Shown one piece after another: positions 8,089 through 16,846 of a stretch of 64,000 nucleotides of DNA (its first letter is position 1; every line of letters starts with the position of its first letter). The DNA comes from Tannockella sp964372125 (GTDB lineage: Bacteria; Bacillota_I; Bacilli_A; Erysipelotrichales; Coprobacillaceae). The position numbers and the translations under genes were made by a program. The DNA lies in NCBI GenBank assembly GCA_964372125.1, contig CAYJPL010000002.1, positions 49,676-113,675 on the forward strand, in the 5' to 3' direction. A model generated the notes under the pieces. The model made no database searches. It had not been told where the DNA came from and was given only the letters and a program-made list of their open reading frames with translations.

Positions 8089-9640
8089 TGTAAAAGTAAA
8101 TATTGATACAAAGGATTATCGTACAAAAATATCTCAATTAATCCATGTTCATAAAAATAAAATATATGACGTAGAACTAGTAAAAAAAGCACTAGATGCT
8201 AGAAGAAAGAATAATATACATTATCTTTGTGCATTTACATTTCGAGTGGATAACGAAGAAGAGCTTTTAAAGAAGTGTAAAAAGGTTCAATTAAAGAAAG
8301 TAGAACCATATATTTACCCAATAATAGACTCTCCAGAGAAAAAAGAGATTGTTGTAGTTGGAAGTGGTCCAGCAGGTATCTTTTGTGCTTACTTACTGGC
8401 TAGTGCAAATCAAAAAGTCACTGTTATTGAAAGAGGTAGTAAAGTAGATCAACGTAAGATGCAAGTAGAAGATTTCTTTGAAAGTGGTATATTAAATACT
8501 GAGAGTAATATTCAATTTGGAGAAGGGGGAGCAGGAACTTTCTCTGATGGGAAATTAACAACTGGTGTAAAAGACTATCGAAAACAATTTATTTTAGAAA
8601 CATTTGTGAAACATGGAGCTAACAAAGATATATTGTATCGTAGTAAGCCACATGTTGGAACGGATGTATTAGTTGGTGTAGTTAAATCAATGCGTAAATA
8701 TATTGAAGAAAAAGGTGGGCATTTTGAATTTGATACATTATTAGAAGATGTTGAAATTGTTGATGGAAAAATAAAAACAATTTATACGGTATGTAATGAT
8801 AAGAAAAAGTCAAGAGCAGTACAACAACTTGTACTAGCAATTGGGCATAGCGCTAGAGATACATATCGTATGTTACATAAAAAAGGAATTATGATGGAAG
8901 CAAAACCATTTGCAGTTGGTTTTCGTATTGAACATAATCAATCATTTATCAACGAATCACAATATGGAAGCATGGCAAATAACCCTCACTTACCAGTGGC
9001 TGATTATAAATTAGCAGTTAAATCAAGTGTTGGAAAAGGAGTATATACATTTTGTATGTGCCCTGGTGGGACTGTTGTTAATGCAAGTAGTCAAAAGGAC
9101 GCATTAGTTGTAAATGGTATGTCTAACTATAAACGTGATGGAAAAAACGCTAATAGTGCAATTATCGCAACAGTTAATGGAGAAGATTTTTCAAGTGATG
9201 ATGTTTTTGCAGGATTAGACTATCAGATAGATTTAGAAAAAAAGGCTTATACATTAGGTGGCGGTAATTACAGGGTTCCAGTTATGGCTGTAGAAGACTA
9301 TTTAGGTATAGAAAAAGACGATGTAAATATCAAAACCTCTGTGCAATCTAAAACAATTGAAGCTAATATTGAAGAATTATTTAGTGCTAAAGTAAATTCT
9401 GCTTTAAAAGAAGGTCTTCTATTAATGGATAAAAAAATACCTGGATTCACAAAGAATGCCTTGTTAGTTGGTGTAGAAACTAGAACGTCTGCTCCTGTAA
9501 GAATAGAGAGAAATGAAAAAATGGAAACAAATATAAATAATATTTATCCAATTGGAGAAGGTGCAGGGTATGCAGGAGGAATAATGTCTAGTGCAATAGA
9601 TGGTCTGAAGTGTGCTGAAATAATACTAAAGGGAGAGTAA
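8072..9640 (+). CDS. COG2509-type FAD-dependent dehydrogenase, uncharacterised
   Basis: 522 residues. About 90 N-terminal residues form a small alpha/beta domain, followed by a Rossmann FAD site (VVVGSGPAGIFCAYLLA, about residue 93) and FGEGGAGTFSDGKLTTG, the hallmark of COG2509 proteins. The C-terminus has GVETRTSAPVRI and IGEGAGYAGGIMSSA. The reaction is unknown. It overlaps the upstream flavoprotein gene and is followed after 1 nt by mntP. Confidence 0.85.
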   Translation: MLQINNVKVNIDTKDYRTKISQLIHVHKNKIYDVELVKKALDARRKNNIHYLCAFTFRVDNEEELLKKCKKVQLKKVEPYIYPIIDSPEKKEIVVVGSGPAGIFCAYLLASANQKVTVIERGSKVDQRKMQVEDFFESGILNTESNIQFGEGGAGTFSDGKLTTGVKDYRKQFILETFVKHGANKDILYRSKPHVGTDVLVGVVKSMRKYIEEKGGHFEFDTLLEDVEIVDGKIKTIYTVCNDKKKSRAVQQLVLAIGHSARDTYRMLHKKGIMMEAKPFAVGFRIEHNQSFINESQYGSMANNPHLPVADYKLAVKSSVGKGVYTFCMCPGGTVVNASSQKDALVVNGMSNYKRDGKNANSAIIATVNGEDFSSDDVFAGLDYQIDLEKKAYTLGGGNYRVPVMAVEDYLGIEKDDVNIKTSVQSKTIEANIEELFSAKVNSALKEGLLLMDKKIPGFTKNALLVGVETRTSAPVRIERNEKMETNINNIYPIGEGAGYAGGIMSSAIDGLKCAEIILKGE

Positions 9641-9641
9641 T

Positions 9642-10196
9642 ATGATATTGTTTGAATTAGTTTTAATGTCTGTAGGACTTGCTATGGATGCTTTTGCAAT
9701 GGCTGTTTGTAAAGGGATGGCTATAAAGAAAATTAATTTTAAAAAGGCATTTTTAATAGGTGCTTTCTTTGGTTTGTTCCAAATGATGATGCCAATTATT
9801 GGTTATATGCTAGGAAGTTCATTTAGTCATTTTGTTGGTGCAGTAGACCATTGGATTGCATTTGTACTATTAGGGATAATCGGTGTTAATATGATCAAGG
9901 AATCGTTTAGTGAAGACGATGAATGTCGTGATGATAGATTATCCATAAAAGAGCTAATAATGTTATCAATTGCAACAAGTATAGATGCCCTTGCAGTAGG
10001 GGTGAGTTTTGCGTTTTTAAATGTAAATATAATAACTTCATCAATAATGATTGGAATTATTACATGCGTAATTAGTGTGATTGGTGTGTATTTAGGTAAA
10101 ATTGCTGGAAGCAAACTAAAGAACCATGCTGAACTTTTAGGTGGATTCGTATTAATCGGATTAGCTTTAAAAATGATTATTGAAGAATTACTATAA
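9642..10196 (+). CDS. mntP: Manganese efflux pump MntP
   Basis: 184 residues, six hydrophobic segments. The two family signatures are present: GLAMDAFAMAVCKG in the first helix and ATSIDALAVGVSFAF in the fourth, with the conserved Asp residues needed for Mn2+ export. It starts 1 nt after the flavoprotein stop and precedes ktrB by 46 nt, probably in one transcript. No Mn riboswitch is seen in front of it. Confidence 0.92.
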   Translation: MILFELVLMSVGLAMDAFAMAVCKGMAIKKINFKKAFLIGAFFGLFQMMMPIIGYMLGSSFSHFVGAVDHWIAFVLLGIIGVNMIKESFSEDDECRDDRLSIKELIMLSIATSIDALAVGVSFAFLNVNIITSSIMIGIITCVISVIGVYLGKIAGSKLKNHAELLGGFVLIGLALKMIIEELL

Positions 10197-10242
10197 GAGT
10201 AGTATTATTATAGGATAGAGAGTATAGTTTGAGGGAAAAATA

Positions 10243-11634
10243 ATGTTAAAAAATAAAAATGAAAAAAAGCATATGCGTGCAACTAGGAAAATTGCTTTAA
10301 GCTTTTTAGGTGTAATTTTCATTGGCTCTATTTTGCTTAGCCTACCATTTTCTAACAATGGGACAGCGATGCCATATTTAGATAATCTCTTTGTTGCTGC
10401 ATCTGCAACATGCGTAACTGGACTTGTGCCGACTGTTACAGTTGATCAATATAGCTTTATAGGTCAAGTTATTATCCTAATATTGATTCAGGTTGGTGGT
10501 TTAGGATTTTTAACACTACTAAGTATACTAGTGTTAACATTCCGCAAGAAACTTTCACTTCATAGTCGTATTGTCATTCAAGAAGCCTTAAATCAGCCTA
10601 CATTAAATGAAATAGGTGGTTTTATAAAAAAAATCTTATCATTTACTGTAATTGTTGAAGCAATTGGTGCATTGTTATTATGCTTTGTATTTGTACCAGA
10701 TAGAGGTGTTTTAGAAGGTGTGTATTATAGTGTATTTCATTCAATATCAGCTTTTTGTAATGCTGGTTTTGATATAATAGGTGCTACATCACTACTTCCA
10801 TATCAAACTAATTTACTTGTGAATATAGTAATTTCAGGGCTAATTATTTCTGGTGGACTTGGATTTATTGTTTGGTTTGATTTACAAGGAAAGGTAAAAA
10901 AAGAATTCTTAAGACCAACAAAATTTAGTTTTAAACATTTATGGAACACATTACAGTTGCATTCTAAAATCGCTATTGTGATGTCTGTTTCATTAATTAT
11001 TATTGGAATGGTAATATTTTATTTATGTGAGTTTAATAATCCAGATACAATAAAAGGATTATCGTTATTTGATCAGTTACAAGTATCGTTTTTTCAGTCA
11101 GTAACATTACGTACTGCGGGGTTTGCAACTGTTGATATCTTAAGCTTAGAAACACATACAAAACTATTTATGTGTCTGTTCATGTTTATTGGTGGTTCAC
11201 CAGCAGGTACGGCTGGTGGTATTAAAACAGTTACATTCGCGATTGTAATATTGATGATTTATAATATATATCATGGTAGAAAAGAAGTGTCTATTTTTCA
11301 AAGAAGAATTAAGAAACGTTTGATTATACGTTCATTTGCAATATTTGCGATTGGTTTAACAATTGCAATTACAGGTTTATTTGTATTAACAATTACTGAA
11401 AACATTCCATTTATAGATTTAATGTTTGAATCATTTTCAGCATTTGGTACAGTTGGCCTTTCTGCAAGTGTAACACCTATCTTGTCAGAAGTAGGAAAAA
11501 TTGTTATTATATTGTTAATGTTTATAGGTAGAATAGGTCCTATTACTATGATTTTATCATTTGCAAGAAAATCGCAGATGCAAGGTAAAAAAACAGAAGT
11601 AGGGTACTTAGATGAAGATGTGCTATTAGGTTAG
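10243..11634 (+). CDS. ktrB: Potassium channel subunit KtrB (TrkH/KtrB family)
   Basis: 463 residues, polytopic, with four membrane-pore-membrane repeats. Selectivity-filter-like segments are visible: ATCVTGL, ISAFCNAGFD, VTLRTAGFAT, FSAFGTVGLS. Together with KtrA it forms a K+ uptake system in the membrane. The start is preceded by GAGGGAAAA. ktrA follows after 10 nt. Confidence 0.92.
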   Translation: MLKNKNEKKHMRATRKIALSFLGVIFIGSILLSLPFSNNGTAMPYLDNLFVAASATCVTGLVPTVTVDQYSFIGQVIILILIQVGGLGFLTLLSILVLTFRKKLSLHSRIVIQEALNQPTLNEIGGFIKKILSFTVIVEAIGALLLCFVFVPDRGVLEGVYYSVFHSISAFCNAGFDIIGATSLLPYQTNLLVNIVISGLIISGGLGFIVWFDLQGKVKKEFLRPTKFSFKHLWNTLQLHSKIAIVMSVSLIIIGMVIFYLCEFNNPDTIKGLSLFDQLQVSFFQSVTLRTAGFATVDILSLETHTKLFMCLFMFIGGSPAGTAGGIKTVTFAIVILMIYNIYHGRKEVSIFQRRIKKRLIIRSFAIFAIGLTIAITGLFVLTITENIPFIDLMFESFSAFGTVGLSASVTPILSEVGKIVIILLMFIGRIGPITMILSFARKSQMQGKKTEVGYLDEDVLLG

Positions 11635-11644
11635 GAGAAAGAGT

Positions 11645-12304
11645 ATGGTAGAAAAACAATATGTTGTGTTAGGATTAGGAGTATTTGGTTCAACGATTGC
11701 AACAACACTTGCAGAACACGGATGTGAAGTTCTTGCAATTGACCGTGATGTGCGTTGCGTGGAGCGTGTTGCTGATGAAGTTACAAAAGCTGTTGTAGCC
11801 AATGTAACAAGTAGAGAAGAACTTATGGAACTTGGTGTCGGTGATTTCGATGTGGCAATTGTTGCTATTGGTACACATTTAGAAGATGCGGTATTATCTA
11901 CAATGCTTTTAAAAGAACTAGGGGTTCCTTACGTAATTGCAAAAGCAAGAAATAAAGAGTTCTTACAAATACTTCAAAAAGTAGGAGCAGACCGAGTTAT
12001 CCGTGCTGAAAAAGATATGGGTGTACGTGTCGCAAAAGGGTTACTAAGAAAAAATATTGTTGATGTAGTTGAACTTGATGAAGATAATGCTATTGTTGAA
12101 ATAAAAGCACCAATGAGTTGGCATGGTAAAAAGGTACAGGATTTAAATATTCGAAGTGATTATCAAATGAATATCTTAGGTGTACGTGATAAAGAAACTA
12201 GTAAACTATTACTTGGGGTAGATCCAGAGTATAAAATTAAAACTGGAGATCGATTCTTAGTATTAGCGCGTAATGATAAATTATCTAAGTTTGAACGAGT
12301 ATAA
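11645..12304 (+). CDS. ktrA: KtrA potassium-uptake regulatory subunit (RCK)
   Basis: 219 residues: an RCK_N domain with nucleotide-binding LGLGVFGSTIATTLAEHG and the acidic IDRD at the end of strand 2, then an RCK_C (TrkA_C) domain from about residue 135. It gates KtrB in the cytoplasm in response to bound nucleotides. In other Firmicutes the RCK_C domain also binds c-di-AMP, notable because a DarA-type receptor gene is the next one downstream. Confidence 0.92.
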   Translation: MVEKQYVVLGLGVFGSTIATTLAEHGCEVLAIDRDVRCVERVADEVTKAVVANVTSREELMELGVGDFDVAIVAIGTHLEDAVLSTMLLKELGVPYVIAKARNKEFLQILQKVGADRVIRAEKDMGVRVAKGLLRKNIVDVVELDEDNAIVEIKAPMSWHGKKVQDLNIRSDYQMNILGVRDKETSKLLLGVDPEYKIKTGDRFLVLARNDKLSKFERV

Positions 12305-12330
12305 AAAAGTGGCGAAGTGCTACTTTTTTT
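12303..12330 (+). terminator. Terminator after ktrA
   Basis: An 11-bp stem (12303-12313 with 12319-12329, one G-T pair, loop GAAGT) with a T-run. Confidence 0.85.
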
Positions 12331-12410
12331 ATAACTGCAACTAATTATTTATATATTTACAATTTTATGATAAAATATAAGTATATAAAGGTAGCAGGGA
12401 GGAATATACT

Positions 12411-12737
12411 ATGAAATTAGTTGTTGCGATTGTAAATAATGATGATAGCCATGCAGTGCAGGGCGCATTAACAAAAGGAGGCTACTTTGTTACTAAGCTT
12501 TCTACAACGGGTGGATTCTTAAAAAAAGGAAATACAACATTCTTAATTGGTGTAAATAAAGATAAGGTTGAAGATGTATTAGAAATTATCAAGGCTAATG
12601 CAAAAAAACGTGTTGAAAAAGAACCAACGATACCACCTACAGAGATGGGAGAATTTTTCACTCCAATCATGATTGATGTATTAGTTGGCGGTGCGACAGT
12701 ATTTGTATTACCAATTGAACAATTTGAAAAATTTTAA
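12411..12737 (+). CDS. darA: Cyclic-di-AMP receptor, PII-like (DarA/PstA)
   Basis: 108 residues, PII-like fold. It has the family-specific N-terminus MKLVVAIVNNDD, the GGFLKKGNTTFLIGV segment that contacts the nucleotide, and a C-terminal GGATVFVLPIEQF. Homologues bind c-di-AMP; their targets are mostly unknown. It has its own ribosome site (AGGGAGG) and lies between terminators, so it is monocistronic, directly after ktrBA. Confidence 0.88.
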   Translation: MKLVVAIVNNDDSHAVQGALTKGGYFVTKLSTTGGFLKKGNTTFLIGVNKDKVEDVLEIIKANAKKRVEKEPTIPPTEMGEFFTPIMIDVLVGGATVFVLPIEQFEKF

Positions 12738-12763
12738 AAGGGATAGATCATATTCCCTTTTTT
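12736..12763 (+). terminator. Terminator after darA
   Basis: A stem AAAAGGGA / TTCCCTTTT with a one-base bulge, then a T-run. It overlaps the stop codon. Confidence 0.7.
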
Positions 12764-12782
12764 ATATAATTAGGAGGAAGTT

Positions 12783-14009
12783 ATGTTTGTTAAGTATGAT
12801 GAGTTTGTTCGTTTCATGGAAAATCAAAAAGATCGTGTGTATAGTTTAGATAACTTTAAAAAATATATGCAAGATCAAAATAATCCACAGTTTAAATTGT
12901 CTTGTATCCACGTAGGAGGAACTAATGGAAAAGGGTCAACAACAAATTATATAAAAGATGTACTTGTAAGTAGTGGGTATCGTATTGGAACATTTATTTC
13001 ACCACACTTGATAAATCGACTAGATATTATTCAGATAAACAATGTCTCAATTAACGAGAGTAGAATATTAGAAATCGCAAATCGTAATGTTGAGAAATGG
13101 TTAGAATATAAACTATCAATATTCGAGATTGAAATGTGTATATCTGTTCTTTATTTTTTAGAAGAAGAGGTTGATTTTGTACTTTATGAAGTAGGGTTAG
13201 GTGGAACGTTGGATGCAACAAACATTATTAAACCACTGCTTAGTGTCAATACAAATGTGATGATGGATCATATTGAATTTCTAGGAGATACATATTGCAG
13301 TATAGCAAGCAATAAGGCGGGAATTGTAAAAGAGACAGTGCCTTATATTACAGGTGAAAAAAAACAAGAGTGCATAGATATATTTAATGATATTTGTAAG
13401 AAGAAAAATAGCGAGCTCATTTTAACTAAAGAGATTACTAATATTAAATACAGTCCTACATCTTATAACTATCGAGGGTATCAAGTAAAATTATCTGCAA
13501 TTGCAAAGTATCAAGTATATAATAGTGCGCTTGCAATCGAAGTATTGATTCAAGGAAGAAATCGTAATTTCTTTCACTTTGAAGATGAAACGATGCTAAA
13601 GAGTATTGAATTATCATCTTGGAAAGGTAGATTTGAAATAATTAATAAAAATCCATTAATTATAATTGATGGGGCACATAATAAAGAAGGTATTGAAGCA
13701 TTTGTTGAAAGTGCCAAGGACTATGAGGATATAAAGATAATATTTGGAGCATTTAAAGACAAAGACCACCAATCTATGCTACAATGTCTTCAAGCGATTT
13801 GTGAGGATATAACAGTATGTTCATTTGAACATGAAAGAAGCGCAAGTGTAAAGCAATTACAAAGAGTAAAGGGAGTAAAAGTAAGTAAAAGTTATAAAGC
13901 TTCAATAGACGAAGCTATGATGCAAGATAAAATATTATTTATTACTGGTTCTTTGTATTTTATATCCTTAGTACGCGCTTATATTATAAAAAAAGGAGGA
14001 GTCTACTAA
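12783..14009 (+). CDS. folC: Folylpolyglutamate synthase / dihydrofolate synthase FolC
   Basis: 408 residues, a Mur-ligase-fold enzyme that adds glutamate to folates (and may make dihydrofolate). The P-loop GGTNGKGSTTNYI is at about residue 43, FISPHLINR follows (substrate loop), then YEVGLGGTLDATN and IIDGAHN. It starts after AGGAGG and ends in a short hairpin. The folate transporter subunit gene follows after a 100-nt non-coding stretch. Polyglutamylation would retain folate imported by that transporter. Confidence 0.92.
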   Translation: MFVKYDEFVRFMENQKDRVYSLDNFKKYMQDQNNPQFKLSCIHVGGTNGKGSTTNYIKDVLVSSGYRIGTFISPHLINRLDIIQINNVSINESRILEIANRNVEKWLEYKLSIFEIEMCISVLYFLEEEVDFVLYEVGLGGTLDATNIIKPLLSVNTNVMMDHIEFLGDTYCSIASNKAGIVKETVPYITGEKKQECIDIFNDICKKKNSELILTKEITNIKYSPTSYNYRGYQVKLSAIAKYQVYNSALAIEVLIQGRNRNFFHFEDETMLKSIELSSWKGRFEIINKNPLIIIDGAHNKEGIEAFVESAKDYEDIKIIFGAFKDKDHQSMLQCLQAICEDITVCSFEHERSASVKQLQRVKGVKVSKSYKASIDEAMMQDKILFITGSLYFISLVRAYIIKKGGVY

Positions 14010-14109
14010 AATAGTAGCAACATGTGTACGGTTGAAAAATCGGAATTAACGCCTGTGGACTAGAAAAGAGGATGAAACAGGAAAAGTTGTACTTTGTAGC
14101 AAATAGGGT
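14010..14109 (+). other. Non-coding, possibly structured stretch between folC and folT
   Basis: It opens with a 6-bp hairpin spanning the folC stop (CTACTA 14003-14008 / TAGTAG 14012-14017). CCTGT (14052-14056) can pair with ACAGG (14077-14081), and GTAC (14026-14029) with GTAC (14089-14092). GTAGCAA occurs twice (14014, 14096). It is too long for a simple ribosome site. I could not match it to the tetrahydrofolate, ZTP or other riboswitch classes I know. Confidence 0.4.
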
Positions 14110-14910
14110 ATGGTACAAATTATTGTAGGAGCTATCATAATAGCAATAGGTTTTTTTGTATTTTTGTATTTTCCAATAAAAAAAGATGTTAAGTCTTTAT
14201 TGTTGGCATCACTTATTATTTTGATAACTGTTATTTTAAAACGATTATCGATTATGGTTCCATTATTTGGAGCTGAGAGTTTAAAGATTGGAATTGAGTT
14301 AATACCAATGATGATTGCAGGTATGATGCTAAGCCCAAGTTATTGTTTTTTAATAGGAATAGGTGTTGATACAATGGGGTTAATTATTAGCCCAACAGGT
14401 TTTCCATTTTTAGGGTTTACACTTAATAGTATTTTACAAGCTCTTTTACCATCACTGTGCATGGTGAAATTGAAAAAATGGAAAGAAACAAATTTACATT
14501 ATTTAGTAACGTTTGCAGTGTTTTTAATTTGTAGTTTTGGTCTTGTATTTGTATGGAGTGCAAATCAAATATACATTGGCGATACATTATTCGTTATGAC
14601 AACTCTTTATAAAATAATGTGTAGTATAATAATATTATTATTATTTATTACGTTACAAGTAACAATACATATAATGAAAAATAAATTAACAAAGGACAAT
14701 ATTCAATTATTTTATATTTGGATTATTGCAGTTCTTTGTGTAGAGATAATTATTACTTTTTTACTTACTCCGTACTGGTTAGAAACAATGTATGGTATAC
14801 CATATTTTCTATCTCTGGCATTACGTGTGTTTAAGGCATTTATAATGATACCACTAGATATTATTTTAGGGTTTATGATTTTAAAAACATTGAAGAAAAG
14901 AATTACATAA
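14110..14910 (+). CDS. folT: Folate-type ECF transporter substrate-binding subunit
   Basis: 266 residues and very hydrophobic: about six core helices plus an N-terminal helix. The segment ISPTGFPFLGFTLNSILQALL matches the FolT signature (PTG, then PGFTLSA-like). The protein would bind folate at the membrane and dock to a shared ECF module, which is not in this window. The ribosome site is weak (TAGGG only 4 nt from the ATG), and an in-frame TAG at 14104 rules out an earlier start, so translation may depend on the leader or on coupling. Location after folC supports the substrate call. Confidence 0.75.
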   Translation: MVQIIVGAIIIAIGFFVFLYFPIKKDVKSLLLASLIILITVILKRLSIMVPLFGAESLKIGIELIPMMIAGMMLSPSYCFLIGIGVDTMGLIISPTGFPFLGFTLNSILQALLPSLCMVKLKKWKETNLHYLVTFAVFLICSFGLVFVWSANQIYIGDTLFVMTTLYKIMCSIIILLLFITLQVTIHIMKNKLTKDNIQLFYIWIIAVLCVEIIITFLLTPYWLETMYGIPYFLSLALRVFKAFIMIPLDIILGFMILKTLKKRIT

Positions 14911-14924
14911 GTAGTTCTTTTTTT
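14896..14924 (+). terminator. Terminator overlapping the folT stop
   Basis: An 11-bp stem (14896-14906 with 14911-14921, one T-G pair). Loop ATAA contains the stop codon, and the stem is followed by a T-run. Confidence 0.85.
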
Positions 14925-14968
14925 GTGATTTTAACACTAAGAAATTTGTTATGATATCTATAATTTTA

Positions 14969-14977
14969 TGATATAAT
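14969..14977 (+). promoter_or_regulatory. Extended -10 promoter of scpAB
   Basis: TGATATAAT (TG at 14969-14970, TATAAT at 14972-14977), 19 nt before the scpA ATG. Confidence 0.5.
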
Positions 14978-14995
14978 GTTTTTTGAGGTGATTTC

Positions 14996-15724
14996 ATGGA
15001 ATATAAAGTAGAATTAGAAGAGTTTCAAGGGCCATTAGACCTATTGCTACATTTAATTAAAGAAAAAGAATTAGACTTAAAGACCCTAGACTTATCACTA
15101 CTTACAAAACAATACCTATCATTTGTGATGCATCAAGATACTGCACATTTAGAAGTAGCATCTGAATATCTTGTAATGGCAGCAAATTTAGTAGAAATGA
15201 AAAGTCGTATGTTACTCCCTAAAGAAGTAGTAGTTGTTGATGAAGAATATCAAGAAGATCCTAGAGAAGCTCTTATAAAACGCTTGATTGAATATAAAAA
15301 ATATAAAGATATTGTTGAAGACTTACGTGAATTTAAAGAGCGACGTGATACTCTATTTATAAAAGCAGCACATCCAATGGATGAATATGTTGTGGATACA
15401 TCCACAATGATACCAGAGAATCTAGAAATTTATGATTTAATGAAAGCAATGCAACGCATGTATCAACGTAAAAAATTATCAACACCACTAGATACACATA
15501 TTGCAAGAAAAGATATTTCTGTTGATGAACGAACAGTACAAATAAGAAAATACTTTAGTGGAATAAAAAATAAACGTGTAAAATTAGAAGAATTATTTGA
15601 TCGTGAAGACCGATTTTACTTTGTTGTTACCTTTATTTCTTTACTAGTATTAGCTAAAGATAAAGAGTTAGAGATAATCCAAGATGATTTATTTGGAGAA
15701 ATCTATGTTGAGGGGAAAATATAA
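14996..15724 (+). CDS. scpA: Segregation and condensation protein A
   Basis: 242 residues. It is the kleisin subunit that bridges Smc heads in chromosome condensation. The N-terminus FQGPLDLLLHLIKEKELDL is the ScpA signature; the C-terminal winged-helix region ends with LFGEIYVEG. Its stop overlaps the scpB start (TAATG), implying coupled translation of the complex partners. Confidence 0.94.
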   Translation: MEYKVELEEFQGPLDLLLHLIKEKELDLKTLDLSLLTKQYLSFVMHQDTAHLEVASEYLVMAANLVEMKSRMLLPKEVVVVDEEYQEDPREALIKRLIEYKKYKDIVEDLREFKERRDTLFIKAAHPMDEYVVDTSTMIPENLEIYDLMKAMQRMYQRKKLSTPLDTHIARKDISVDERTVQIRKYFSGIKNKRVKLEELFDREDRFYFVVTFISLLVLAKDKELEIIQDDLFGEIYVEGKI

Positions 15725-16305
15725 TGGAACAAAATGAGTACTTAGAAATAATAGAAGGAATGTTATATTTGGCTGGTGATGATGGGTTAGATCATCGTCA
15801 AGTTGCACTGATATTAGAAGTTGATAAAAAAAAGGCTACCCAATTATTGGATATGCTTAGTGAGATATATGAAAATAGAGAAGTTAAAGGTTTACAAATT
15901 GTAAACTATGGTGGCAAATATAAAATTGCAACACAAATGAATCACTATGTTTATTTTGAAAAGATGGTGGAACAAACATCAGCAAGTTTATCTAATGCAG
16001 CTTTAGAAACATTAGCGATTATCGCATACAACCAGCCTATAACACGTACTCGAATAGAGGATATACGTGGAGTAGGGTGTGATAGTATGATTCGTAAATT
16101 GCTTGCTAAAGCGTTAATTAAAGATGTTGGTAGAGAAGATACTTTAGGTATGCCTATTTTATATGGTGTTACAGATGAATTCATGGATGCCTTTTCACTT
16201 GCTACATTAGAAGAGTTACCTGATTTGGGAGATGTTGTAGAAGTAGAAGAAGATGAAGACTTGTTCCATACAAAATATCGAGAAATCAAAGAGGAAATAG
16301 AGTGA
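15724..16305 (+). CDS. scpB: Segregation and condensation protein B
   Basis: 193 residues, two winged-helix domains. ETLAIIAYNQPITRTRIEDIRG is the hallmark of ScpB. It partners ScpA and Smc on the nucleoid. An acidic tail (VVEVEEDEDLFHTKYRE) follows the second domain. It overlaps the next gene by 4 nt (GTGA). Confidence 0.94.
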   Translation: MEQNEYLEIIEGMLYLAGDDGLDHRQVALILEVDKKKATQLLDMLSEIYENREVKGLQIVNYGGKYKIATQMNHYVYFEKMVEQTSASLSNAALETLAIIAYNQPITRTRIEDIRGVGCDSMIRKLLAKALIKDVGREDTLGMPILYGVTDEFMDAFSLATLEELPDLGDVVEVEEDEDLFHTKYREIKEEIE

Positions 16306-16829
16306 GTCTAAGGAAACACTTAAAAGTAATCAATAAGCATAAATATCATGTAACACGTCTATGTTTTAAAATGGGACTCTATAAACAAGGTATCATGCAC
16401 GACTTATCGAAGTATAGTTTTGTAGAGTTAAAAACTGGTGCAAAGTATTTTGATGGAACAAAGTCTCCAAATGGAATAGAAAGACAGCAGCTTGGATATA
16501 GCCTTGCTTGGTTACATCATAAGGGAAGAAATAAACATCACTGGGAATACTGGGTTGATTTTTACTCGGAAGGTACCAAAGCACCAAGAATGCCAAATCG
16601 GTATCTAGCAGAAATGTTTTGTGATCGTGTTGCGGCAACAAAAGTATATCTTGGGGACAATTACTATGATGGTGCACCGCTTGATTACTTTAATAGAACA
16701 AAGTATTACTATATAATGGAACAAGAGAGTTTAGAAACAATGGAAGATATGTTGATATATTTAAAGGACAATGGTCTATCTAAATCAATAATATACATTA
16801 AAAATAAATATTTAAAAAAGCAGGGTTAG
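16302..16829 (+). CDS. DUF5662 family protein
   Basis: 175 residues starting with GTG inside the scpB stop (GTGA overlap), with GAGGAAATAG as ribosome site. The segment GIMHDLSKYS followed by histidine-rich WLHHKGRNKHHWEYW is characteristic of DUF5662 and resembles an HD-type metal site, so a metal-dependent hydrolase is possible but unproven. It is the last gene of the scpAB operon, overlapping the end of the convergent permease gene by 4 nt. Confidence 0.7.
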   Translation: MSLRKHLKVINKHKYHVTRLCFKMGLYKQGIMHDLSKYSFVELKTGAKYFDGTKSPNGIERQQLGYSLAWLHHKGRNKHHWEYWVDFYSEGTKAPRMPNRYLAEMFCDRVAATKVYLGDNYYDGAPLDYFNRTKYYYIMEQESLETMEDMLIYLKDNGLSKSIIYIKNKYLKKQG

Positions 16830-16846
16830 TATTTAACCCTGCTTTC
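16817..16846. terminator. Bidirectional terminator, scpAB operon versus hydrogenase operon
   Basis: A perfect 12-bp stem (16817-16828 with 16834-16845, GCAGGGTTA / TAACCCTGC core) with an A-run on the left and TTT on the right. It serves the operons converging from both sides and overlaps both stop codons. Confidence 0.85.

Noticed and set aside
14021..14035. Group II intron domain V-like piece (GTACGGTT)
   Set aside because: Only the 3' half resembles domain V; the pairing 5' half and any intron or maturase sequence are absent.
14010..14109. Tetrahydrofolate or ZTP riboswitch before folT
   Set aside because: Position and gene context fit, but the conserved core sequences of both classes are missing on the sense strand; a GGCGTTAA-like match exists only on the opposite strand.
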